64,000 nucleotides of DNA from Streptomyces sp. P3 (GCA_016893485.2 JAFEKX020000001.1:5473501-5537500), one strand, 5' to 3'. Positions 50,262 through 61,177 are shown, numbered from the stretch's first letter. Made by a program: numbers and translations. Notes: generated by a model not told the origin, from the letters alone.

Positions 50262-50468
50262 ATGGCTCAGGGCACCGTCAAATGGTTCAACGCGGAGAAG
50301 GGGTACGGCTTCATCGCGGTCGACGGTGGTGCGGATGTTTTCGTCCACTACAGCGCGATTCAGATGGACGGCTACCGCACCCTGGAAGAGGGTCAGCGGG
50401 TCGATTTCGAGATCTCGCAGGGTCAGAAGGGGCCGCAGGCGGACATGGTCCGGCTCGCGACCAGCTGA
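50262..50468 (+). CDS. Cold-shock protein, CspA family
   Basis: Intact 68-residue OB-fold nucleic-acid-binding protein with RNP1 KGYGFIAV and RNP2 VFVHYSAI, and start MAQGTVKWFNAEKG. GGGGAG site 8 bp before the ATG. An unusually long upstream region (about 350 bp after the cysO terminator) may hold a structured leader, as in other csp genes. In S. coelicolor a csp gene also sits just before groEL2. Confidence 0.95.
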   Translation: MAQGTVKWFNAEKGYGFIAVDGGADVFVHYSAIQMDGYRTLEEGQRVDFEISQGQKGPQADMVRLATS

Positions 50469-50510
50469 AGCACGCGCCGACGAACAGCAGCGACGTTCTT
50501 CGTTCCTCAC

Positions 50511-50560
50511 CGAAGGGCTCGTACTCCTGGGGTCACCTCCTGGGGTACGGGCCCTTCGGC
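50511..50560 (+). terminator. Hairpin after the cold-shock gene
   Basis: ccgaagggctcgtactcc pairs with the later ggggtacgggcccttcgg, about 45 bp after the stop. Confidence 0.75.
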
Positions 50561-50639
50561 ATGTCCTGAGCATGCCGTGCGGGGGCGCCGTCCCGGCCGC
50601 GCGCGTCCCGCTGGGAAGCGGCCCAGAACTCGGGAGCCG

Positions 50640-50666
50640 CTTGCACTCGACCATGCCGAGTGCTAA
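50640..50666. promoter_or_regulatory. CIRCE element 1 (HrcA operator)
   Basis: cttgcactc-N9-gagtgctaa, differing from the CIRCE consensus ttagcactc-N9-gagtgctaa only in the left arm. Upstream of groEL. Confidence 0.88.
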
Positions 50667-50675
50667 TCATTGGCG

Positions 50676-50702
50676 TTAGCACTCTGAAGGTGAGAGTGAT
50701 AA
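50676..50702. promoter_or_regulatory. CIRCE element 2 (HrcA operator)
   Basis: ttagcactc-N9-gagtgataa, one base from consensus, 9 bp after element 1 and 126 bp upstream of the groEL ATG. The tandem pair predicts HrcA repression and heat induction. Confidence 0.9.
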
Positions 50703-50828
50703 CGAAGGACCGGGTCGGTGAGGCCCGCAGGCCAGGTGGTGCAAGGAACCACGGGGCAGGCAGGCCGTCCGTCGCGGGCGCCAGCGCGGTCCGGAGCAAT
50801 CCACCCCAGTCCGGGAGGACCACTTCAC

Positions 50829-52457
<1,629 letters not shown>

Positions 52458-52484
52458 TCGACCTCTGGTTGATCAACGGTCTTA

Positions 52485-52529
52485 CCGAGGGCGGTACTTC
52501 CTGTTCCGACAGGGGGTACCGCCCCTCGG
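52485..52529 (+). terminator. Hairpin after groEL
   Basis: ccgagggcggtac pairs with ggtaccgcccctcgg across a 17-base loop, 28 bp after the groEL stop. Confidence 0.8.
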
Positions 52530-52701
52530 GCATGTCCGGGGTGCGCGGAACCGATGTCCCCGGGGTCGGCGTGGCCGGGATCACAGGGCGGGGTGCCGGG
52601 CAGGCGGAATGAGGGGCTTGGCCTGGAGGTTGTCGTTGACGCATGATCGATGCATACGCACATACCGCCTGGTACCCAGTAGTTACGAGGAGCCCCCACA
52701 C

Positions 52702-53832
52702 GTGTCTACGACCGCCCCCGCCTCCCGAGCAGCCGACATCCTCGGCCGTCCGATCACCCTCAACGGCCTGACCGTCCCGAACCGGATCGTGATGGCGCCG
52801 ATGACCCGGCAGTTCTCGCCGGGCGGCATCCCCGGTGACGACGTGGTGTCGTACTACTCCCGCCGCGCCGGCGCCGGCGTAGGTCTCATCGTCACCGAGG
52901 GCACCTACGTCGGCCACGACTCGGCCGGGCAGAGCGACGACGTCCCGCGCTTCCACGGCGCGGAGCAGCTCGCGGGCTGGGCGAGGGTGGCCGAGGGCGT
53001 GCACGCGGCGGGCGGCACGATCGTGCCGCAGCTGTGGCACATCGGCATGGTCCGTGAGCAGGGGCAGCCGCCGTACGCGGACGCGCCCGCGGTGGGGCCG
53101 TCCGGGCTGCGGATCGGCAGCGACGAGGTCACCGGCAGGGCGATGACGCAGCGGGACCTCGACGATGTCATCGGGGCGTTCGCCGAGGCGGCCGCCGCGG
53201 CCGAGCGGATCGGGTTCGACGGGGTCGAGCTGCACGGTGCGCACGGATATCTCCTCGACCAGTTCCTGTGGGCGGGCACGAACCGTCGTACGGACGCGTA
53301 CGGGGGTGACGCGGTGGCCCGTACGAAGTTCGCGGCGGAGATCGTGGCGGCGGTCCGGGAGACCGTGTCGCCGGAGTTTCCGATCATCTTCCGGTACTCG
53401 CAGTGGAAGCAGGAGGTGTACGGGGCCCGTCTCGCGGAGACGCCGGAGGAGTTGGAGGCGATCCTGACTCCGTTGGCGGCGGCCGGTGTTGACGTCTTCC
53501 ACGCGTCCACTCGGCGTTACTGGGTTCCCGAGTTCGAGGAGACCGGGTCCGAGCTGAACCTCGCGGGGTGGACGAAGAAGCTCACCGGGAAGCAGACGAT
53601 CACCGTGGGGTCGGTCGGGCTGGACGGTGACTTCCTCAAGGCGTTCCGTGGTGAGGGGGCTCCGGTGAAGGGGATCGAGGATCTGCTCGACAGCCTGGAG
53701 CGGGACGAGTTCGACATGGTGGCTGTGGGGCGGGCGTTGCTCCAGGATCCCGAGTGGGCGGCGAAGGTGCTCGCGGGGCGGGTTTCCGAGTTGGCGGCGT
53801 ATGACGCGGCGGCGTTGAAGTCGCTCAGCTGA
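52702..53832 (+). CDS. NADH:flavin oxidoreductase, old yellow enzyme family
   Basis: Intact 376-residue FMN-dependent ene-reductase-like protein. Motifs: NRIVMAPMTRQF, IVPQLWHIGMV, the active His pair in ELHGAHGYLLDQFLW, NRRTDAYGGD, and ITVGSVGL plus VAVGRALLQDPEW for FMN phosphate. GTG 52702 (STTAPASRAAD) follows a GAGGAG site. Substrate unknown; typical members reduce enones. Confidence 0.92.
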   Translation: MSTTAPASRAADILGRPITLNGLTVPNRIVMAPMTRQFSPGGIPGDDVVSYYSRRAGAGVGLIVTEGTYVGHDSAGQSDDVPRFHGAEQLAGWARVAEGVHAAGGTIVPQLWHIGMVREQGQPPYADAPAVGPSGLRIGSDEVTGRAMTQRDLDDVIGAFAEAAAAAERIGFDGVELHGAHGYLLDQFLWAGTNRRTDAYGGDAVARTKFAAEIVAAVRETVSPEFPIIFRYSQWKQEVYGARLAETPEELEAILTPLAAAGVDVFHASTRRYWVPEFEETGSELNLAGWTKKLTGKQTITVGSVGLDGDFLKAFRGEGAPVKGIEDLLDSLERDEFDMVAVGRALLQDPEWAAKVLAGRVSELAAYDAAALKSLS

Positions 53833-53912
53833 GCGTCGAGTTGTGAGTACGGGGTGGTGGGGGGTGCTCGGGATCTGTCCGTGCCCCCTCACTCCGGCTA
53901 GCGTTCGCGCAC

Positions 53913-54776
53913 ATGAGGATCCTGCACCTGTCCGACACCCATCTGGAGCGCACCGACGCCCCCAATCGGCACGGCATCAACGCGACCGACTCGCTTCGGC
54001 TGATGGTGGGGAGTTGCGGCATCAGCGGGGGTGGACGCGGTCGTCGTGACGGGGGACATCGCCAATGACGGGGCGGTGGAGGCGTATGCGGCCGTGAAGG
54101 AGCTGGGGGCGGGTTCGCTCGGCTGATGGGCGGGGTGCCGGTCTTCTACACGACCGGGAACCATGACGAGCGGGAGGCGTTCGGGAAGGTGCTCGGGAGC
54201 GGGCACGCGGCCCCGGACGCCGTGTTTCCGGCGGAGTTCGGGTGTGCCGCCGTCAGTACGGTCGGCGGGTACCGGTTCATCACGCTCGACTCGCTCGTGC
54301 CGGGGAGGTCTACGGGCAGCTCAGCGCGGCTCAACTGGACTGGCTGGGTGAGGAGTTGAGGACTCCTGCCGAACACGGGACCGTGCTCGCCTTTCATCAT
54401 CCGCCGATCGCCCTCGATACGCCGATGCAGCGGGCCTTCGGGCTCACGAATCCCGGGAGTTGGCGGACGCGATCCGGGGAGTGACGTACGGGTCGTGCTC
54501 ACCGGGCACTTCCACCTCCAGCTCTTCGGCTTTCTGGAGGCGACGCCGGTGTGGGTCACGCCCGGGGTCGTCAACCGGATCGATCTCACCACCGCCCACG
54601 GCACGGAGCGGGCCGTGCGCGGCGCCTCCGCCTCGCTCGTCGAACTGGGCGGGGAGACCGGGCCCATGTTCCACACCTTCCACGCGCGGGATCCCCGGGC
54701 GCACGAGACCGTGTACCAGCTGGACGCGGAGCAGGTCCGGTCGGTCGTCGAGCGGCATGCGCCCAACGGGGCGTAG
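53913..54776 (+). CDS. Calcineurin-like phosphodiesterase, CpdA/Rv0805-like
   Basis: Metallophosphoesterase of about 290 residues with all metal motifs: LSDTHL, VVVTGDIANDG, YTTGNHDER, and LTGHFHLQ. The AFHHPPI segment is also present. Members hydrolyse cyclic nucleotides or other phosphodiesters. The frame breaks at least six times by single bases (near 54013, 54032, 54110, 54305, 54455 and 54485), the densest cluster in the window; all pieces still align to one normal protein. Confidence 0.82.
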
Positions 54777-54787
54777 GGCGGGCCGTG

Positions 54788-54818
54788 TTGGCGGAGTGGT
54801 GCGGGCAGCGGGTATAGT
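54788..54818 (+). promoter_or_regulatory. Putative housekeeping-type promoter of the ncRNA
   Basis: ttggcg (54788-54793) and tatagt (54813-54818) with a 19-bp spacer, just after the phosphodiesterase stop. Confidence 0.5.
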
Positions 54819-54823
54819 AGATC

Positions 54824-54975
54824 TTGAGCCCGTCGCCGTAACTCCGGTCGGCTGGTGCTGCGTTGGTGGTCCAAGGAAAGACGCCCCGCTTCCCGCGGGG
54901 AAATGCAGGTGCAAGGCCTGCCCGGCGCTCCGAATGAAGTCCCCGTCCCGCATCGCGCGGGGCGGGGACTTTGCT
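54824..54975 (+). ncRNA. Candidate structured small RNA
   Basis: No reading frame; the stretch has a promoter-like element before it, several stems (for example cgccccgc/gcggggaaa region, and gcagg-tgcaagg-cctgc at 54905-54921) and a strong terminator hairpin at 54937-54972. The segment from ctggtgctgcgttggtgg to ctgcccggcgctcc looks like a folded, conserved RNA. I do not recognise the family with certainty. Confidence 0.55.
54937..54972 (+). terminator. Terminator of the candidate small RNA
   Basis: aagtccccgtcccgc pairs with gcggggcggggactt, followed by tttgct; a near-perfect 15-base stem. Confidence 0.8.
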
Positions 54976-54984
54976 GTGCGGGGG

Positions 54985-55551
54985 CTACAGGTTGCCGAGC
55001 GGTTCGATGTCCACGTGCACCGGTGTGCCCCAGACGCGCAGCACCTCGTAGTCCGTGAACTCGTGGACGAGGCGGTACGCCATCGCCGGGCGGGAGCCGC
55101 GGCGTTGGGCCGTGATGTACAGCTCGGCCTCGTGGCGGTCGCGGCGCGGGGTGCCGCAGAGCTGCCAGGCCTGGCCGTTCCAGAGTTCGGGGAGCCAGCG
55201 CTGCTGGGCCTGCGGGCGGTCCTCGCGGACGCCGTAGCGGGACGGGGTGGTGTCGGTGGGCCGGGGCGCCGCCGGGCCGTTGAACTCGGAACGGCGGGCC
55301 GAGCGGCGGCGGGTTTCGCAGAGCAGGCAGAGGTCCGGGGCGCTCTCGTCGACCGGGCCGTTGGGGTGCTCCAGGCAGCGCGTGGTGGGCGCGGAGCCGC
55401 TGACGCTGTCGTCCAGCAGGTCCAGGGCGCGCTTGAGGTCCGCCTTGACCTCGTGCAGCCGGGCGTCGGGGGTGTCGGACGTGAGCGCCTCGCCGTGCTC
55501 GCCGAGGAGGCGGAGGGCGCGGCCTAGGGCGGTCTGCTGGGCGTGGTTCAT
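54985..55551 (-). CDS. Hypothetical protein with CxxC-like segment
   Basis: Intact 188-residue protein. N-terminal helix (MNHAQQTALGRALRLLGEHG), then HEVKADLKRALDLLDDS, a Cys-rich short segment (LCLLCETRRRSARR) and a beta-rich C-terminal half (PELWNGQAWQLCGTPRRDRH, VLRVWGTPVHVDIEPLGNL). No family recognised. The CLLC pair could bind a metal. It is convergent with the candidate small RNA. Confidence 0.75.
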   Translation of the reverse strand: MNHAQQTALGRALRLLGEHGEALTSDTPDARLHEVKADLKRALDLLDDSVSGSAPTTRCLEHPNGPVDESAPDLCLLCETRRRSARRSEFNGPAAPRPTDTTPSRYGVREDRPQAQQRWLPELWNGQAWQLCGTPRRDRHEAELYITAQRRGSRPAMAYRLVHEFTDYEVLRVWGTPVHVDIEPLGNL

Positions 55552-55720
55552 GGTTCTGTCGACCATAGTCGGCTTTGCCGCGCCGGGGGCGGAGGGGCTG
55601 TGCCGTGGACGCCAGGGGTGGGCGCGTTGCGCACCGGTGGCACAAACTGCCATCCATGCAGAAGGGGCCATTCCCCTTCCGTTCGCCCCACGGTCGGTGA
55701 GTGCACACAGCATCCACCGC

Positions 55721-56270
55721 ATGAACAAGCTCACGCTCGCCGATGCCGCCCTCGCGCTCACCGCCGTATCCGTCTCCCTCACCGCGTCCCCGGCACACGG
55801 CCGCGACCAGCCGTATCCCCTTCACCGCCGCGACCGTCAACGCGAACGACGACGGCTCGTACCGCGTCGTCAGGACGGCACCCGGGGTGCGGTCCGTGAC
55901 CGTCCGCGCGAACGGGCATGTGGTCGCGCTCGCCGGCGCCCGGGGCGACGTGACCGTGCGGGGGCTCGCCGCAGCCGACCGGGAGGGGTTCGACCTGGTG
56001 CCCGGGCGCGGCGGTTCGCTGCGGCTCGCCGACCGGCTCGTGCAGCTCGACGGGGCGGTCAACTTCCGTGACGCGGGCGGCTATCGGACCGCCGACGGGC
56101 ACTGGGTGAAGATGGGCGAGATCGTTCCGACGCCCTCGACAAGCTCACCGCCGCCGACCTCGCGAAGCTGAAGCGGCTCGGCATCCGCGTCGACTACGAC
56201 CTGCGGACCGGCGGCACAGGAGGTGGTCCTGCGCGCGAGGGTGAAGGAGCGGAACCGTGAAGGCCGCCTG
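55721..56270 (+). pseudogene. Truncated secreted tyrosine/serine phosphatase (IphP/PtpA-like) lacking the catalytic loop
   Basis: A signal peptide (MNKLTLADAALALTAVSVS) is followed by a beta domain (GSYRVVRTAPGVRSVTVRANG). The phosphatase start comes next: LDGAVNFRDAGGYRTADG, then LTAADLAKLKRLGIRVDYDLRT. The frame changes near 55813 and 56135. After YDLRT the sequence turns into unrelated Gly/Glu-rich code and stops, so the HCxxGKDRT catalytic half is missing. A deletion, not just a 1-base error, must have removed it. The methyltransferase gene follows at once. Confidence 0.75.
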
Positions 56271-56301
56271 CCCTGAACCACCACCGTGATCGACTGACCC
56301 C

Positions 56302-56985
56302 ATGGCCCTGATCCCGCCCCGCCTTCTCCGAGCCCTGGAGTCCTTCAACTCCGCCCACCCCTGGAGCCACAACGCGTACTACCACCCGTGGCTGCTACGG
56401 CAGTTGCCCCGCGGCTTCGGGCGGGCCCTGGACGTGGGGTGCGGGACCGGTGACCTCGCTCGGCTGCTGACCGTACGGACCACGGGTGGTGTCGAGGGCA
56501 TCGACTCCGATCCCGAAATCATCGGCAGGGCCCGGGTGTTGACCCCGCCCGGTGTCCCCGTGGCCTTCACCGTCGTGGACGCCCGGGACGGGATACCCGC
56601 CGGCCCCTACGACGTCATCACCTGCGTTGCCGCCCTCCACCACCTCCCGTTCGCGGAGACGCTGACCCGCTTCCGCGATCAACTCGCCCCGGGCGGAACC
56701 CTCGTGGTGGTCGGCTGCGCCCGCGAGGCGGATGCCGTCGACTCGCTCCTCGGTGGCGTCTCCGTCGCCCTGAACGTCGTCACGGGCTGGCTGAAGAACC
56801 GGGGTCGTAGGGCCGAGGTCCGTCCGGTGGCCATGACCGCCGTCACCCGGCCGCCGGAGATGACCTTCGCGGAGATCCGCCGTGAGGCGGTCCGGGTCCT
56901 GCCGAGGGTCCGGCCCCGGCGGTGGTTGTTCTGGCGGTACACGCTGGTGTGGGCGGAAGGGAGCGGTGTGAGCGGGGGAAACAAG
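56302..56985 (+). CDS. Class I SAM-dependent methyltransferase
   Basis: Rossmann methyltransferase, about 220 residues: SAM motif I ALDVGCGTGDLARLL, acidic motif II EGIDSDPEI, and VITCVAALHHLPF. The C-terminus (RRWLFWRYTLVW) is where such proteins normally end. Here the frame continues to 57333 across the opposite PTS gene, which suggests a lost stop from a 1-base error near 56960; the end given is approximate. Substrate unknown. Confidence 0.82.
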
Positions 56986-57018
56986 GTGCCGTCACTGCCC
57001 GGGAGTTGGGCGGTCTCG

Positions 57019-58426
57019 TCACGTGGTGTGGGCCGGTGCTCGGGCGCCGGAGTTGTCCGACGGCGTGGGGGCGATTCCGGTGAGGCCGAAGGCGTACGTC
57101 GCCAGGAAGCCGACCAGGTAGCCGGTCAGGAGACCTCCCGCGTAGATCGCGGCGGTCATCCCCAGCCCCTGTTTCCCGCCAGCAACGGGAACAGGGCCCA
57201 CCCCGACGGTCCGATCGCCGTCGCGCCCACCTTGTCGCCCAGCATCGCGAAGAACCCCACGAACGCCCCGCCCGCCGCCCCGCCCGCGCAGGCGGTCAGG
57301 AACGGGCGGCCGAGGGGGAGCGAGACGCCGTAGATGAGGGGTTCGCCGACGCCCAACAGGCCCGCCGGGAGGGCGGACTTGATGGTCGTGCGGAGCGAAG
57401 TGTCGTGACGCAGGCGGAAGTAGACCGCGACCGCCGCACCCACCTGGCCCGCGCCCGCCATCGCGAGGATGGGCAACAGGACGGTGTAGCCCTGCTGTTC
57501 GATGAGGGTGGTGTGGATGGGGATGAGGGCCTGGTGGAGGCCGAGCATCACCAGGGGGAGGAACAGGCCGCCGAGGATCAGGCCCGCGAAGGGGCCGGTG
57601 GTGGCGAGGAGCCAGTTCGACGCGGTGCCGATCGCGGTGGAGATCTCGCCGGCCGCGTACATGAGGCCGTAGAGCGTCGCGAGGCCCGCGACGAGGACCG
57701 TCAGGGTGGGGGTGACGAGGACGTCGAGGGTCGCGGGGACCCAGGTGCGGCACCATTTCTCGACGTACGTGCCGAGGAGCGCGGCGGCCAGTGCGCCGAG
57801 CACTCCGCCCTGGCCGGGGAGAGGGCGACCCCGAACGCCGTCACCTTCGCGACCCCGGGTACACGACGACCGCCGCCACCGCCCCGCCCAGCACCGGCGT
57901 CCCACCGAACTCCTTCGCCGTGTTGTATCCGACGAAGACCGCGATGAGGGAGAGGAAAGCGGAGGGGATGACGGCCAGGGCGCCCGTCACTCCAGGGAGC
58001 CAACGCAGGTTGATCAGCAGCCCGTTGAGACCTGCCAGGACTCCGCAGCCGATCAGGGCGGGGATGAGCGGGACGAAGATGTTGGCGATCCGGCGGAGCA
58101 GCAGCTTGCCGGGGGTGGCGTTGCGCGCCCGCTGCTCCGCCTTCAACTCGGCGCCCCCGCGCGGCCAGTTCGCCCCCGCGTCGGACCAACTTCTCGAACT
58201 CCGGGGTCACTTTGGCCACCACCCCCGGCCCCAGCACGATCTGGTACGTGTCGTCGTCCACGACCCCGAGCACGCCGGGCAGCGCCCGCAACGCCGCCTC
58301 CTCCACCAGTGAACGGTCGGCCAGGCCGAGGCGCAGACGGGTCATGCAATGGGCGACGGAGGTGACGTTCGCGGGGCCGCCGACGAGCGGGAGGAGGGCG
58401 GCGGCGGTGTCGTACGGAGTATCCAC
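57019..58426 (-). CDS. PTS system IIBC component, N-acetylmuramic-acid/beta-glucoside type
   Basis: About 470 residues. IIB domain: phosphorylated Cys in VAHCMTRLRLGL near residue 27. IIC membrane domain: IPALIGCGVLAGLNGLLINL, YAAGEISTAIGTASNWLL and the conserved GVGEPLIYGVSLPLGRPF. It lies downstream of murQ on the same strand, 16 bp away, and with the RpiR gene forms a MurNAc uptake set (MurP-like). Single-base changes near 57167, 57830, 57866 and 58170. Confidence 0.87.
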
Positions 58427-58442
58427 ACCCTGAGCCTGCTGG

Positions 58443-59380
58443 TCAGCCGCCGCCCGCCGCCGCGAGCGCCGCGCGCAGACGGCCGCCGGACTCCTCCAGA
58501 AGGCGGGCGGCCGTCGGGCCGTCGACCCCGGCGAGGAGCACGAGGATCGCGTTCTTCACCTCGCCGTCGGTGGCGGCGAGGGCGCGCTCGATCTCCGCGT
58601 CGTCCGCGCCGGTCGCGAGCGCGACGATGCGGCGGGAGCGGGCGCGCAGCTTCTCGTTCGACGCGCGTACGTCGACCATCAGGTTTCCGTAGGTCTTGCC
58701 CAGGCGGATCATCGTGATCGTCGACAGCATGTTGAGGACGAGCTTCTGCGCCGTGCCTGCCTTCAACCTCGTTGATCCGGTGAGGAGTTCGGGGCCTACG
58801 ACGACCTCGATGCCGTGGTCCGCGGCCGCGGCGAGGGCGCTGTGTTCGTTGCAGGAGAGGCCGATGGTCAAGGCGCCGTTGCTCCGCGCGTGTTCCACGG
58901 CTGCGATCGCGTACGGGGTGCGTCCCGAGGCCGAGATCCCGACCACCGTGTCGTCGGGGGTGAGGGTGAGCGCGTCGAGGTCTGCCTGGGCGAGGTCCCG
59001 TGAGTCCTCGGCGCCCTCGATCGACGTGACCAGGGCGTCCGGCCCGCCGGCGATCAGGCCTACGACCTGGGTGGGGTCCGTGTTGAACGTCGGGGGCATT
59101 CGGACGCGTCCAGTACGCCCAGGCGTCCGGCGGTGCCCGCACCCGCGTAGATCAGTCGGCCGCCCCTGCCCATGCGCTCCGCCACGGCGTCGATCGCTGC
59201 GGCGATCTCGGGGAGGCGGTGCGCTACCGCTGCGGCGACCGTGGCGTCCTCGGTGTTCATCAGGTGGGCGATGTCGAGGGTGGGGAGCTGGTCGATACCG
59301 GCGAGTTCCGGGCGGAAGGCTTCTGTGGTGAGTGTCTCCAACTCGGCGCGGAGATCACGGGGGTTGGACGTCGAGGTCAT
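58443..59380 (-). CDS. murQ: N-acetylmuramic acid 6-phosphate etherase
   Basis: SIS-domain lyase that cleaves MurNAc-6-P to GlcNAc-6-P and lactate. Motifs: LMNTEDATVAAAVAHRLP, LIYAGAGTAGRLGVLDASE, PPTFNTDPTQVVGLIAGG, VGISASGRTPYAIAAVEHA and GSTRLKAGTAQKLVLNMLS. About 313 residues. One base is lost near 59098. The product GlcNAc-6-P would feed nagA about 17 kb away. Confidence 0.93.
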
Positions 59381-59424
59381 GGAGAAGCGGCTCTTTCCGT
59401 TGTGACTGGTCTGCGGGCGCGTCG

Positions 59425-59510
59425 TGGCCGGTCGCGCAGTTCCCCGCGCCCCTGGGGTGTCGGCGTTCAGGTCGGCTTCCAGGTGCGCGGGGAACTGCGC
59501 GACCAGCCCC
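59425..59510. repeat. Inverted pair of dispersed repeats between the RpiR gene and murQ
   Basis: ggtcgcgcagttccccgcgcccc at the left and its inverse gcgcggggaactgcgcgacc at 59485-59504, about 30 bp apart. As RNA from the minus strand this gives a long stem that could lower read-through from the regulator into murQ. Confidence 0.75.
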
Positions 59511-59538
59511 CACCGGACCGGCGGACGACTACGAACCG

Positions 59539-60450
59539 TCAGCGCCTATGTCGATGCGCCAGCGCCTCATAAGACGCCGACAGCGCCGGTGCCGCCTGTT
59601 CATACGTCCGTTGCGCCACCCCGATGAACAAACAGTCCACCACCAGCAACTGACTCGTGCGGGACGACATCGCCGCGGGCCGAAGCTCACTCTCCCGGGC
59701 GGTGGATGTCGTGAGTATGTGATCGGCGTACTGGGTGACCGCCCCGTCCGGTCGCCCGGTGATCGCCACGGTCGTGGCCCCGTGCTCGAAGGCCACCCGC
59801 AACGGCTCGATGACGTCACCGGTGGACCCGGAGTGGGTGATCGCGATGGCCACGTCACCGGCCTTCAGCTGCACCGCGTTGGTCACGGCGAGATGCGGGT
59901 CGCTGTGGGCGTGGGCTATGAGCCCTATCCGCAACAGCTTCTGGGCGAGGTCCTGCGCCACGAGCCCGGACGCCCCGACGCCGTAGATGTCGGTACGGCG
60001 GGCCCCGGCGAGCGCGCTGACGGCCGCGCCGAGCTGGACCGTGTCGAGCCCGGCCGCCGTGTCCGCGAGGGTCTGCTGCTCGTCGTAGGCGAGTTTCGCG
60101 ACGACGTCGGCGATCGGGTCGTCGACGGCGATGTCGGTGGTGAGCGCGGGCGCCCGCCCGGACTGCTGCTGCGCGGCGAGCCCGGCGAGGGCCAGGCGCA
60201 GGTCGCGGTAGCCGGGGTAGCCGAGGATGCGGGCGGTGCGGACGACCGTGGCCTCGCTGGTGCCGGTGCGTTCGGCGAGGCCGGTGACCGTGAGGGCCGC
60301 GCAGCCCGCCGGGTCGGCGGCGACGGTCTCGGCGACGCGCTGCATGGAGCGGGTCATGGAGGGGGCGAGGGTGCGCACCTTGGCGGCCAGGGCGGCGGGT
60401 GGCGTACTCCCGGAGGCGCTTCCGAAAATTTCCTTCACTTCCTGGGTCAC
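59539..60450 (-). CDS. RpiR-family transcriptional regulator of MurNAc use
   Basis: Intact 303-residue protein. N-terminal HTH (LAERTGTSEATVVRTARILGYPGYRDL) and C-terminal SIS sugar-phosphate domain (DIYGVGASGLVAQDLAQKL, AITHSGSTGDVIEPL). The GTG at 60450 is chosen because a GTGACCCAGGAAG start precedes the conserved HTH; a longer open frame upstream lacks family sequence. The murQ-PTS order behind it makes MurNAc-6-P the likely effector. Confidence 0.9.
   Translation of the reverse strand: MTQEVKEIFGSASGSTPPAALAAKVRTLAPSMTRSMQRVAETVAADPAGCAALTVTGLAERTGTSEATVVRTARILGYPGYRDLRLALAGLAAQQQSGRAPALTTDIAVDDPIADVVAKLAYDEQQTLADTAAGLDTVQLGAAVSALAGARRTDIYGVGASGLVAQDLAQKLLRIGLIAHAHSDPHLAVTNAVQLKAGDVAIAITHSGSTGDVIEPLRVAFEHGATTVAITGRPDGAVTQYADHILTTSTARESELRPAAMSSRTSQLLVVDCLFIGVAQRTYEQAAPALSASYEALAHRHRR
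60424..60432. promoter_or_regulatory. GAAA-TTTC type palindrome at the RpiR gene start
   Basis: gaaaatttc, just inside the RpiR coding start; a possible second operator next to the one at 60455. Confidence 0.35.
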
Positions 60451-60454
60451 CCTT

Positions 60455-60467
60455 GAAAGATATTTTC
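60455..60467. promoter_or_regulatory. Putative RpiR operator
   Basis: gaaa-gatat-tttc palindrome 5 bp before the regulator start, in the spacer to the divergent gene at 60505; fits autoregulation by an RpiR-type dimer. Confidence 0.5.
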
Positions 60468-60504
60468 GTCCGGTGGTCGGGTCAAGAGTGCGCACAATGG
60501 GTGC

Positions 60505-60909
60505 ATGCACCCCGACAACGACCCCATGGACGGCCCCCGTGACGAGCCCGTCCCCATAAGCGCCCTGGAGCAGGCGCTGCACGCCGCCCGTGCCCTCGTG
60601 CTCGCCGATCTGGCCGCCCGCGAGGTCGTCGCGGCGGACGTGGTGTCCATGGTGGAGGAGTCCATCGTGGAGCGGCGCTGGTGGGTGGAGCAGTGGCCGG
60701 AGGGCGTGGCCTACGTCGCGGGGCTGGTCGCCCAGGACGTGCAGGACGCGCTGCTGGAGGCGTACGGCCGTTGGCCGCTCTGCCCGGTCTGCGCGGCCGG
60801 CGACCCGCACGCCCTGGAGGTCGAGCCGGAACTCGGACCCGACCCGCACTGGGTCTGCCACCAGGCGGGCGTGAAGGTCGCCGCCGTCGGGAACCTGGGC
60901 TCCCTGTGA
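60505..60909 (+). CDS. Hypothetical protein with C-terminal CxxC
   Basis: Intact 134-residue protein: helical N-terminal part (ALEQALHAARALVLADLAAREV), a Trp-rich middle (ERRWWVEQWPEGVAYVAG) and a C-terminal CPVCAAGDPHALEVEPELG with a later CHQ that could form a zinc site. No family recognised. Its stop overlaps the DUF4031 start (GTGA), so the two are co-translated. Confidence 0.8.
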   Translation: MHPDNDPMDGPRDEPVPISALEQALHAARALVLADLAAREVVAADVVSMVEESIVERRWWVEQWPEGVAYVAGLVAQDVQDALLEAYGRWPLCPVCAAGDPHALEVEPELGPDPHWVCHQAGVKVAAVGNLGSL

Positions 60910-61172
60910 CCGTCTACATCGACCCGCCCACCTGGCCGGGGCACGGCCGCCTCTGGTCGCACCTCGTCAGCGATGTCTCGTACGACGAACTCCACCTGTT
61001 CGCCGAGGAGTTGGGCGTGCCGCGCCGGGCCTTCGAGCGCGATCACTACGACATCCCGTCGCATCGTTACGCGGACGCGGTGGCCGCGGGGGCGGTGGAG
61101 GTGCGGAGCCGTGAGGTGGTGCGGCTGCTGACCGCGGCGGGGTTGCGGAGGCCCAAGGGGCGCGCGGGGTAA
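60906..61172 (+). CDS. DUF4031 protein
   Basis: Intact 88-residue protein: TVYIDPPTWPGHGRLWSHL, ELHLFAEELGVPRRAF, DHYDIPSHRYADAVAAGA. This matches DUF4031, a small actinobacterial family of unknown function. GTG start overlaps the previous stop by 4 bp. Confidence 0.88.
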   Translation: MTVYIDPPTWPGHGRLWSHLVSDVSYDELHLFAEELGVPRRAFERDHYDIPSHRYADAVAAGAVEVRSREVVRLLTAAGLRRPKGRAG

Positions 61173-61177
61173 AGGAG

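Noticed and set aside
54824..54930. Cobalamin riboswitch reading of the ggtgcaagg-cctgc stem
   Set aside because: Only a short resemblance to the B12-box region; no downstream B12 gene, and a terminator follows directly.
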